Shown here in pieces: positions 1 to 6,776 of a stretch of DNA of 50,448 nt. The stretch comes from UBA1181 sp963654355. Its GTDB lineage: Bacteria; Bacteroidota; Bacteroidia; Bacteroidales; Paludibacteraceae. Every line of letters begins with the position of its first letter. Within the stretch, counting starts at the first letter, position 1. The notes beneath the pieces were generated by a model, which was not told the DNA's origin, did no database searches, and saw nothing but the letters and a program-made list of their open reading frames with translations. The translations under genes and the position numbers were made by a program. Where the stretch lies: positions 1 through 50,448 of the forward strand of contig CAVKBM010000008.1 in NCBI GenBank assembly GCA_963654355.1. Reading direction: 5' to 3'.

Positions 1-879
1 GACCTCTGCCACCCAAAGTGCGTATTTGAAAGTGGGGTAGTTCCCATCTTGTGGTTTGTCGACGGATTTAAAGTAGGCAATGCTGGGGCATAAAGTGCCG
101 TTTGAGTCGGAATAGACTGCGACATCGACGAATAGCAAATCTGCGTTGAAATTTTTGTCTTCTGAAATTTCAATTTTGAGTTTGTCATAAATTATCTTGC
201 TGTAGTAAGCATGAAAATCCTCTGAGATGGGAATGTTGTCAAAATTATTGCGGACCGCATTTTGTTCACTTCGATCTCTCGCAATAATCTTGCGTACATA
301 TTCTAATTTTCTTTCGTAAATCTTGTTTTCTTCGGCATCTTGTTTTTTTGATAGCCTCATTAAGGACACAGCTGTGCTTATACTTTCTTCTGCCCTTTTT
401 GCAACTTCTAATGGAGTGCCGAAGAAAAATCGAATGTTTTTTTTGAACCTTTGAGAATAACTGTTTTCTTCTTCAATGAAGCTGTTGTCAGGTTGTCTTG
501 TGAAACGATATAGACGATCTTCCTCGAAATTGAACAGGAAAGCCTCTTGTAATTCGTCGTCTTGATGAAAGCATGCGATGATTTCACGTCTTCGTTCGTC
601 TTCCACTTCGTTGTACGCAGTATTGATGATAAACTCGCAGTAACTACAATTTCTATATCTGAAAAGAGAAAAGTTAGGAGTGATGCCATCTAATCCATCG
701 GCTGTTACCTCTAATTCTAAGTAGATACGAAGCAGATAGTCAACAAAAGCTTCTCTTCTCGTTAAATTGGTTTGTAAATATCCTTCGCAAACTCTATGAA
801 CATAGAGTTCAACATCTTCTACTGAAATTTCTTTTAGCAAATCTTTTATGACTTCTTTGTATTTTCTTAGCTTAATCAT
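1..879 (-). CDS. Two-domain Uma2-like (PD-(D/E)XK-related) protein, copy 1, C-terminus cut by window edge
   Basis: The frame is open from an ATG at 879 to the window edge, giving 293 codons with no stop. By comparison with its two paralogues at 1500-2573 and 3193-4275, about 65 residues are missing at the C-terminus. It has two repeats of the layout 'PN/PD-x-x-x-F ... hydrophobic-E ... EAFLFN', which resembles Uma2-family domains of the PD-(D/E)XK nuclease superfamily. The first domain reads TPNFSLF, with Asn where Asp is expected. The second reads CPSIAYF, with Ser in that place, while copy 3 keeps CPDIAYF. The start codon lies inside the end of the upstream gene (overlap ATGATTAA), so translation is probably coupled. 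The family assignment is inference from pattern; that it is a paralogue of the next two copies is plain from the sequence. Function unknown. Confidence 0.6.
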   Translation of the reverse strand, partial: MIKLRKYKEVIKDLLKEISVEDVELYVHRVCEGYLQTNLTRREAFVDYLLRIYLELEVTADGLDGITPNFSLFRYRNCSYCEFIINTAYNEVEDERRREIIACFHQDDELQEAFLFNFEEDRLYRFTRQPDNSFIEEENSYSQRFKKNIRFFFGTPLEVAKRAEESISTAVSLMRLSKKQDAEENKIYERKLEYVRKIIARDRSEQNAVRNNFDNIPISEDFHAYYSKIIYDKLKIEISEDKNFNADLLFVDVAVYSDSNGTLCPSIAYFKSVDKPQDGNYPTFKYALWVAEV

Positions 880-1367
880 AAGGGTATTCTTCTATTAAAG
901 TGTTTAAATGAATTTCAAATGTGCTTGAGTAGTCTGTTTTCTCGCCTTTGCGATTTCCTGGAGTATAGCGAGTCCACCCTTTAGTTTCGTAATTATAAAG
1001 AAAAGCTTCCTGAATACTTGCTACTTTATTGAGGATTATATCAATATTATCTAAGGAATGCTTTTTCCCATGTTTGTCGACTACTTCAATTTCAAAAATG
1101 GGATCTTCATAGTGGGCTTTAATGTCGCTGACTCTCGTAATGGATGTGAAATAGGCCACATCTGGTTTTATTTCACCCTTTTTCCCCCATAGGATATATG
1201 GGAACCTCTCTGTCCAAGTTCCTTCTGCTCAGCTTGTTGGTTCTCTTCCTTGTGTGGTCGCTCAGACCATCATAAAGTATTTTGCAGGCTAAGCAGTGGA
1301 TTTCTCTTGGACTGGCCATTCCTAATCCTTTAGAAGTTTTGCCCTTTGTGTCTTTTCCTTTTTTCAT
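872..1367 (-). pseudogene. One-domain Uma2-like protein, copy 1, broken by a +1 frameshift
   Basis: Two abutting open frames together match the intact 164-aa paralogue at 2566-3060. The first, 1367 down to 1173 (64 aa, starting MKKGKDTKGK), matches its residues 1-64. The second, 1159 down to 872 (95 aa, ending EEYPYD), matches the rest. Aligning the DNA shows one extra base around 1180-1195, where this copy has runs of G and A (ATGGGGGAAAAAGGG on the minus strand) and the frame meets TGA straight after GEKG. The second half keeps the PDVAYF and FEIEVV motifs and still overlaps the next gene by ATGATTAA. It may be a true decayed copy, a programmed frameshift or a homopolymer sequencing error; the sequence alone cannot decide. 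Confidence 0.7.
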
Positions 1368-1390
1368 TATATTAATTTTGTTTGTTTCTA

Positions 1391-1398
1391 CAAATTTA
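1391..1398 (-). promoter_or_regulatory. Bacteroidota -7-like element TAAATTTG
   Basis: The minus strand reads TAAATTTG, a perfect match to the Bacteroidota -7 consensus TAnnTTTG, about 24 bases before the ATG at 1367. I could not find a convincing -33 TTTG at the usual spacing, so this is a candidate only. Confidence 0.45.
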
Positions 1399-1427
1399 TG
1401 ATGATAAACGAAAATGGCGTTGAGCTT

Positions 1428-1453
1428 AAAAAAATAGTTGTGAACAATTCTAT
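1428..1453 (-). terminator. Weak terminator-like hairpin with T7 run, copy 1
   Basis: On the minus strand ATAG-AA-TTG-TTCA-CAA-CTAT is followed by seven T. The stem is short and bulged, so it is a weak candidate. It lies after the gene ending at 1500 and before the -7-like element of the next unit. Confidence 0.35.
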
Positions 1454-1499
1454 AAGTGGTTGAATCTCAGTTTGTTATTGTGTAAATTTTATCATTGCT

Positions 1500-2573
1500 T
1501 TACCTTTGTAATATTATCCCCATATATTTACAAAAATACCTTGAATAGGATTTTTCTTCAATCATGACGCTGTTGTCTTTCTTTCGAGAGTAACGCATCC
1601 ACTTTTTCGTTTTCGGGTCGTATAAAAACGCCTCCTCTATGGTGACAACCTTCTTGAGAATGTTGTCTATTTTTTGCTGTGCAATCTCTAACCCCTCTTC
1701 TCCGACGATCTCTGCCACCCAAAGTGCGTATTTGAAAGTGGGGCAGTTTCCCTCTTTGGGTTTGTCAACGGATTTAAAGTAGACGATGTCGGATCGTAGA
1801 GTGCCATTGTCGTCGGAGTAGACGGGGGCATTGGCATATAATAAACATGTTTTGAAATCTTTATTAGACGAGATTAGAGTTAATAGGTCGTCATAAATCA
1901 TCTTGTTGTACCATGCATGAGCATCTTCTGTTATTGGAATGTTGTTGAGATTGTTGCAGAGGGCATATTGTTCACATCTCTCCCTCTCAATGTATTTGCG
2001 TAAATATTCTGCTTCCTGTTCATAGACTTTTTTTACTTTGTCTCTTTCCTTTCTGGGCAGACTCATACATTTTACAATATCAGACAATAGGCTTTCTAAA
2101 AGTTCTAATGAAGTGCCAAAAAAATATCGAATGTCTTTCTCAAATCTTCGAGAATAACTGTTTTCTTCTTCAATGAAACTATCGTCTGGCTGTCTTGTGA
2201 AACGATATAGACGATCTTCTTCGAAATTGAATAGAAAAGCCTCTTGTAATTCATTGTCTTGATGAAAGCATGCGATGATTTCCCTCCGTCGTTCATCTTC
2301 AATCTTATTGTACGCTATTTCAATGATAAACTCACAAATGCGCCAATTCTTATATTTAAAAAGGCAAAAATTAGGTTTGACACCATTCACATCGTTTGCT
2401 GTTACCATTAATTCTAAATTGATGCAAATCTGAAAATCTTGAAATGTTCTCAATGGTAAGATATCTCTTAAATGCATCTCAGTGACGCTGTGTACAGCAA
2501 GAGCAACGTCCTTTTCTTGAAATGTTTTTATAAGTTCAGAAACAGTCTCTTTAAAGCTTTGAAACTTAATCAT
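1500..2573 (-). CDS. Two-domain Uma2-like protein, copy 2 (357 aa)
   Basis: Complete frame from an ATG at 2573, which lies inside the end of the upstream gene (ATGATTAA overlap). Domain 1 (about residues 1-155) has KPNFCLF near residue 67, FIIEIAYN and QEAFLFN. A basic, charged linker follows (about 170-200). Domain 2 (about 205-357) has RSDIVYF, WVAEIVGEEG and IEEAFLYDP. The layout (N-terminal helix with a conserved His, P-D/N motif, Glu about 18-24 residues later, then an 'EAFLYDP...W/Y' strand) resembles Uma2 proteins of the PD-(D/E)XK superfamily. The last 65 residues are nearly identical to those of the copy at 3193-4275, while the N-terminal half is clearly diverged, which suggests gene conversion or recent partial duplication. 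No signal peptide or membrane segment. Function unknown; DNA binding or cleavage would be inference. Confidence 0.8.
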   Translation of the reverse strand: MIKFQSFKETVSELIKTFQEKDVALAVHSVTEMHLRDILPLRTFQDFQICINLELMVTANDVNGVKPNFCLFKYKNWRICEFIIEIAYNKIEDERRREIIACFHQDNELQEAFLFNFEEDRLYRFTRQPDDSFIEEENSYSRRFEKDIRYFFGTSLELLESLLSDIVKCMSLPRKERDKVKKVYEQEAEYLRKYIERERCEQYALCNNLNNIPITEDAHAWYNKMIYDDLLTLISSNKDFKTCLLYANAPVYSDDNGTLRSDIVYFKSVDKPKEGNCPTFKYALWVAEIVGEEGLEIAQQKIDNILKKVVTIEEAFLYDPKTKKWMRYSRKKDNSVMIEEKSYSRYFCKYMGIILQR

Positions 2574-3060
2574 AAGGGTATTTTTCTATTAAAGTGTTTA
2601 AATGGATTTCAAATGTGCTTGAGTAGTCTGTTTCCTCGCCCTCTTGTTTTCCAGGAGTATAGCGAGTCCATTCTTTAGTTTCATAATTGTAAAGAAAAGC
2701 CTCTTGGATGCTTGTAACTTCCTTGAGGACTTTTTTTATGTTGTTTAGGGATTTGTTTTTCCCATGCTTTTTGACTACTTCAATTTCGAAAATAGGCGAT
2801 TTGTAGCTGGCGTTAATGTCGCTAATTCTCCTAATGGATGAAAAATAGGAAACATCTGGTTTTATTTCACCTTTTTCTCCCCACTTATATACGGGTGCCT
2901 CCCTGTCTAAGTTTCTTCTGCTCAGCTTGTTTGTTCTCTTCCTTGTATGGTCGCTTAGTCCGTCATAAAGTATTTTGCAAGCTATTGAGTGAATCATTCC
3001 TGGACTGGGCATCCCTAATCCTTTAGGAGTTTTGCCCTTTGTGTCTTTTTCTTTTTTCAT
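2566..3060 (-). CDS. One-domain Uma2-like protein, intact copy (164 aa)
   Basis: Complete frame from ATG 3060. The N-terminus is basic (MKKEKDTKGK). Then comes MPSPGMIHSIACKILYDGL, which resembles the 'SP..H..i...l...L' opening of Uma2-family domains, a basic stretch rich in Arg/Lys (about 38-52), KPDVSYF at 68, FEIEVVKKHGK at 91-101 and IQEAFLYN at 118-125. The visible P-D...E-x-V-x-K set is the best match to a PD-(D/E)XK active site in this cluster. It ends EKYPYD and its last codons overlap the start of the next gene by eight bases, so the two are almost certainly co-translated. Cytoplasmic by appearance. The Uma2 relation is an inference from pattern. Confidence 0.8.
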   Translation of the reverse strand: MKKEKDTKGKTPKGLGMPSPGMIHSIACKILYDGLSDHTRKRTNKLSRRNLDREAPVYKWGEKGEIKPDVSYFSSIRRISDINASYKSPIFEIEVVKKHGKNKSLNNIKKVLKEVTSIQEAFLYNYETKEWTRYTPGKQEGEETDYSSTFEIHLNTLIEKYPYD

Positions 3061-3083
3061 TATATTAATTTTGTTTGTTTCTA

Positions 3084-3091
3084 CAAATTTA
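3084..3091 (-). promoter_or_regulatory. Bacteroidota -7-like element TAAATTTG
   Basis: The minus strand reads TAAATTTG, 24 bases before the ATG at 3060, at the same place as in the other spacer repeat. No clear -33 element. Confidence 0.45.
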
Positions 3092-3120
3092 TGATGATAA
3101 ACGAAAATGGCGTTGAGCTT

Positions 3121-3146
3121 AAAAAAATAGTTGTGAACAATTCTAT
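3121..3146 (-). terminator. Weak terminator-like hairpin with T7 run, copy 2
   Basis: Same bulged ATAG...CTAT hairpin followed by seven T on the minus strand as at 1428-1453, located after the stop of the gene at 3193. Confidence 0.35.
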
Positions 3147-3192
3147 AAGTGGTTGAATCTCAGTTTGTTATTGTGTGAATTTTATCACTGCT

Positions 3193-4275
3193 TTACCTTT
3201 GTAATATTATCCCCATGTATTTACAAAAATACCTTGAATAGGATTTTTCTTCAATGATGACGCTGTTGTCTTTCTTCCGGGAGTAGCGCGTCCATTTTTT
3301 CGTTTTCGGGTCGTATAAAAACGCCTCCTCTATGGTAACAACTTTCTTGAGAATGTTGTCCATTTTTTGCTGTGCAATCTCTAACCCCTCTTCTCCGACG
3401 ACCTCTGCCACCCAAAGTGCGTATTTGAAAGTGGGGTAGTTCCCATCTTGTGGTCGGTTGACAGATTTAAAGTAGGCGATGTCAGGGCATAAAGTGCCGT
3501 TTGAGTCGGAATAGACTGCGACATCGGTGTATAGCAAATCTGCTCTGAAATCTTTGTCTTCTGAAAATTCAATTTTGAGACGGTCATAAATTTTTTTACT
3601 GTACCAAGCATGAAGATCTTCTGTTACAGGAATGTTGCTAAAGTTATTGCGAACCGCATATTGCTCACACCTTTCTTTGGGTATAAGTTTGCGTAGGTAC
3701 TCTAATTTTTCTTGATTTTGGCTCTTTTTTTTCTTCCTATCCTTTGCTGGTATTTCTATGTCAAAAATGGACGTGTCTTTTTCTTTCTCTAATTCTACTA
3801 AAACCTCTAATGAGGTGCCGAAAAAATGTCGAATGTCTTTCTCAAATCTCTGAGAATAACTGTTTTCTTCTTCAATGAAACTATTGTCTGGTTGTCTCGT
3901 AAAGCGATATAGACGGTCTTCTTCAAAGTTGAATAGAAAAGCCTCTTGTAACTCGTTGTCTTGATGGAAGCATGCAATAATTTCTCTTCTTCGTAAGTCT
4001 TCGATACCGTTGTATGCCGTTTCAATAATGAACTCGCAATAGTCGCATTTCCGGTATTTGAAGAGAGAAAAGTTGGGAGTGACATTGTCGAACCCATCTG
4101 CGGTCACCTCTAATTCGATATAGACACGAAGCAGGCGGTCTTCGATCTCCAACCACGTCAGATTGTCCCAAAGGTGTCCTTCACAAACGCAATGTACTGC
4201 TAACTCAACGCTTTTTTTAGAGTATAATGTTAAAAGTTCTTGTATGGTCTCTTTATAACTTCTGGTCTTGATCAT
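3193..4275 (-). CDS. Two-domain Uma2-like protein, copy 3 (360 aa)
   Basis: Complete frame from ATG 4275. Domain 1 has TPNFSLF (66-72), FIIETAYN (82-89) and LQEAFLFN (109-116). A Lys-rich linker covers about 165-200. Domain 2 has the most canonical motif of the three copies, CPDIAYF (263-269), then WVAEVVGEEG (288-297) and IEEAFLYDP (315-323). It differs from the other two units in having no one-domain partner upstream: it begins only 11 bp after the mutS2 stop and so may be read from the mutS2 transcript. Uma2-like by layout (inference); function unknown. No transmembrane or secretion signal. Confidence 0.8.
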   Translation of the reverse strand: MIKTRSYKETIQELLTLYSKKSVELAVHCVCEGHLWDNLTWLEIEDRLLRVYIELEVTADGFDNVTPNFSLFKYRKCDYCEFIIETAYNGIEDLRRREIIACFHQDNELQEAFLFNFEEDRLYRFTRQPDNSFIEEENSYSQRFEKDIRHFFGTSLEVLVELEKEKDTSIFDIEIPAKDRKKKKSQNQEKLEYLRKLIPKERCEQYAVRNNFSNIPVTEDLHAWYSKKIYDRLKIEFSEDKDFRADLLYTDVAVYSDSNGTLCPDIAYFKSVNRPQDGNYPTFKYALWVAEVVGEEGLEIAQQKMDNILKKVVTIEEAFLYDPKTKKWTRYSRKKDNSVIIEEKSYSRYFCKYMGIILQR

Positions 4276-4286
4276 AATTTAGTTTT

Positions 4287-6749
4287 TTATTCTTTCATTT
4301 TCACTACGGTTATTCCAGCCCCTCCAAATTCCACATGCTCGTCGACGGCGGATTGAACTTCTGAAATATTTTTCAAATAGTCGCGAATCAGCGAACGTAA
4401 CGCTCCTGTGCCTGTCCCATGTAGGATGCGAACTTGGTCTACATTCAACATTATGGCATCGTCAATGAAATATGAAACCGCTTGCAGGGCTTCGTCGCCT
4501 CGCATTCCTCGTACGTCTATCTCGCGTTTGAACTTGAGATTGCGTTCTCGTATGTCTGCTGTGGTCTGCTCGCTGAGATAGCTGCTTTTCTGTGATGTCT
4601 CTCTCTTGAGTGAATTATTGCTAACGGCTTCTAATTGCGATAGTTTGACATTCGTCTTCAAACCGCCAAAGGCTACTAACGCATTGTTCCCTTTTATTTC
4701 AAGTACGGTGCCTGGACTTTTTTGCCCTTTTAGTCTGACGGTTTGTCCTTCCGTGATTTCTTTTTCTTTGGGTTTCTCTACTTCTTTGTTTTGCTTCTGC
4801 TTGTTGCGTTCTTTTTGTTGTAATTTTTCTATCTTTTCATCAACTTTGCTTTTCTTTCCTGCTTCATCGTTTGCTTTTTCTTTGAATTTTTCCAATTCTC
4901 TCCGAGCTTCTTTTGTCTTCTCTTTGTCTGCCTGGCTCTCTTTTATCTTTCGGATAGTGTTCTCTACGGCTGCGTTAGCTCTCTCTAATATCTGTTTCGC
5001 TTCTCCTTTTGCTTCTTGCAAAATTTCTTTCCTCTGTTGGGATAGGTGGGAGAGTTCTTCTTCATATTTGGCTTCTAACTCTTCAATGCGTTTCTCTTTC
5101 TGTCTGATATTCTGACGTTTGCTTTCCCAATAGCGTTTGTCCCGAACTACGTCTTGTAGGTATTTATCCATGTTGACATAATCTTCTCCGACGTTGTTGA
5201 TGGCTTCTCCGATGACGCTCTCGGGCAATCCTATTTTTCGAGCAATTTCGACGGCAAATGAGCTCCCTGGATTGCCAATTTCTAATTTGAAAAGTGGACG
5301 CATCTCGTGCCGGTCGTAAAGCATAGCTCCGTTGATGACTCCCTCATGCTCCTTGGCAAAGTTTTTCAGATTGGTGTAGTGGGTCGTGATGACGCCGAAA
5401 CTTTTCTTCTGATTGAAAAGGTTGAGCAATGCTTCTGCTATCGCTCCTCCGATTTTAGGTTCTGTTCCGCTACCAAACTCGTCGATAAGTATCAACGTAC
5501 GTTCGTTGCAACTTTTGCAGAACTGCTTCATGTGTGTTAGATGCGAACTATAGGTGCTGAGGTCATTTTCAATGGATTGCTCATCTCCGATATCAATGAG
5601 AATATTTTCAAATATTCCCATTACGCTTGTTTTGTGGAGTGGAACAAGTAGTCCGCATTGCATCATATACTGAAGTAGTCCGACTGTTTTCAGACAGACG
5701 GATTTTCCTCCTGCATTTGGTCCGGAAATAACTAATATGCGTTTTTCTTTGTCTAAAGATATGTCTAAGGGTTCGACTTTTTTCCCGTTTGCTCGATGAT
5801 TGAGGAAGAGGACTGGGTGCTTTGCCCAACTCCAATCAATGATAGTCTCTTTCTGGATTTTTGGCAGAACAGACTCTGTGTCTAAGGCGAAGAGTGCCTT
5901 GGCACGGATAAAGTCAATATGCCCCAAGTACTCTAAAGAGTCTAAAATCTCGGGGATGCGTGGACGAAGTTCATTGCTAATTTGCGTGAGGATTTTGATT
6001 ATCTCGCGACGTTCCTCTGTCATTAGCTCTCTTATCTTGTTGTTGATTTCGACAGCAGCATCTGGTTCTATGAAGACGGTTTTGCCTGTTGCAGATTCGT
6101 CATGTATGATGCCTTTAATTTTCCTCTTGAATGCGGGATTGATGGGTATGACCAACCTTCCGTCGCGGATGGATGGCTTTGTGTCTTTATCTACGAATCC
6201 GTCGTTTTGCGCTCTTTGCAGGATGGCAGAGACGGTTTTCGAGATGCTGCTTTGTGCGGACATAATCTGTCGACGGATTGTTTGCAACTCGGGAGTGGCG
6301 TCGTCTTTGATGTGTCCGAACTTGTCAATGATTCTGTCAATAGATCGAATGAGGTCGGGAAAGACGAACACATCTTTGGACAGCTCTTTGAGGTAGAAGT
6401 ATCGATCTTCGTCTTTCTCTGCAAAGAATTTATGAATTCTTCCGATGGTGTCCAAAGTCCGACGAAGACAGAAAAGGTCTGCCTCTTCAATGAACACGCC
6501 CTCTATGTTGATTCTCTCTAAGGGGGTTCTAAGGTCATAGAAGGCATCTGTTGGAAAATCTTCTTCTTCGGTGATGACTTGTGTGAATTCTTTGGTCTGA
6601 TTTAGGTTTTCGAGAATGGTTTCGTAGTTTGTCGTAAAAGCTATATTGTCAATCCACTCATCACCCAATGGGGATAGGGTGAGTGAGTGGAGTTGTTGCC
6701 TTATCTTCTCGAATCCTGTTTTTGATTCGAAATTGTCGGGATATATCAT
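4287..6749 (-). CDS. mutS2: MutS2 family protein (ATPase with Smr nuclease domain)
   Basis: 820 aa, a typical length for MutS2. The N-terminal part is the MutS core/lever region. The ATPase has Walker A SGPNAGGKSVCLK and Walker B LILIDEFGSGTEP. A very charged coiled coil (roughly residues 510-640) follows, then a small beta domain (TVRLKGQKSPGTVLEI) and a C-terminal Smr domain with DVRGMRGDEA and ILHGTGTGALR. MutS2 lacks the mismatch-binding domain of MutS; known roles in the family are suppression of homologous recombination and, as RqcU, splitting of collided ribosomes. It starts 27 bp after the stop of the giant surface gene and ends 11 bp before the Uma2-like array, all on one strand, so it could be read from a neighbour's promoter. 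Start chosen at the ATG giving the usual N-terminus (MIYPDNFESKTGFEKIR). Confidence 0.95.
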   Translation of the reverse strand: MIYPDNFESKTGFEKIRQQLHSLTLSPLGDEWIDNIAFTTNYETILENLNQTKEFTQVITEEEDFPTDAFYDLRTPLERINIEGVFIEEADLFCLRRTLDTIGRIHKFFAEKDEDRYFYLKELSKDVFVFPDLIRSIDRIIDKFGHIKDDATPELQTIRRQIMSAQSSISKTVSAILQRAQNDGFVDKDTKPSIRDGRLVIPINPAFKRKIKGIIHDESATGKTVFIEPDAAVEINNKIRELMTEERREIIKILTQISNELRPRIPEILDSLEYLGHIDFIRAKALFALDTESVLPKIQKETIIDWSWAKHPVLFLNHRANGKKVEPLDISLDKEKRILVISGPNAGGKSVCLKTVGLLQYMMQCGLLVPLHKTSVMGIFENILIDIGDEQSIENDLSTYSSHLTHMKQFCKSCNERTLILIDEFGSGTEPKIGGAIAEALLNLFNQKKSFGVITTHYTNLKNFAKEHEGVINGAMLYDRHEMRPLFKLEIGNPGSSFAVEIARKIGLPESVIGEAINNVGEDYVNMDKYLQDVVRDKRYWESKRQNIRQKEKRIEELEAKYEEELSHLSQQRKEILQEAKGEAKQILERANAAVENTIRKIKESQADKEKTKEARRELEKFKEKANDEAGKKSKVDEKIEKLQQKERNKQKQNKEVEKPKEKEITEGQTVRLKGQKSPGTVLEIKGNNALVAFGGLKTNVKLSQLEAVSNNSLKRETSQKSSYLSEQTTADIRERNLKFKREIDVRGMRGDEALQAVSYFIDDAIMLNVDQVRILHGTGTGALRSLIRDYLKNISEVQSAVDEHVEFGGAGITVVKMKE

Positions 6750-6776
6750 TATTTGAAAATCGACTGTTGGATTAGG

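Larger units (their letters stand above)
1368..1499. repeat. 132-bp intergenic direct repeat, copy 1
   Basis: This spacer is the same length as the spacer at 3061-3192 and differs from it at about two positions. It separates the end of one two-domain gene from the start of the next one-domain gene. It carries a terminator-like hairpin and a -7-like element, both reading to the minus strand. Confidence 0.9.
3061..3192. repeat. 132-bp intergenic direct repeat, copy 2
   Basis: Nearly identical to 1368-1499 (about two differences over the full length). The similarity runs on into the 3' end of the upstream gene and the 5' end of the downstream gene, so it is part of a larger tandem duplication of the two-gene unit. 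Confidence 0.9.

Noticed and set aside
1368..3192. CRISPR array, because of repeated spacers
   Set aside because: There are only two copies, 132 bp long and more than 1.5 kb apart, with genes between them.
1..4275. A mobile element or insertion sequence carrying the repeated genes
   Set aside because: No transposase, terminal inverted repeats or target-site duplications were seen; the direct repeats are explained by tandem duplication of the gene unit.
4606..6521. Plus-strand open frames opposite mutS2
   Set aside because: They are mirror frames of a clearly conserved MutS2 coding sequence.
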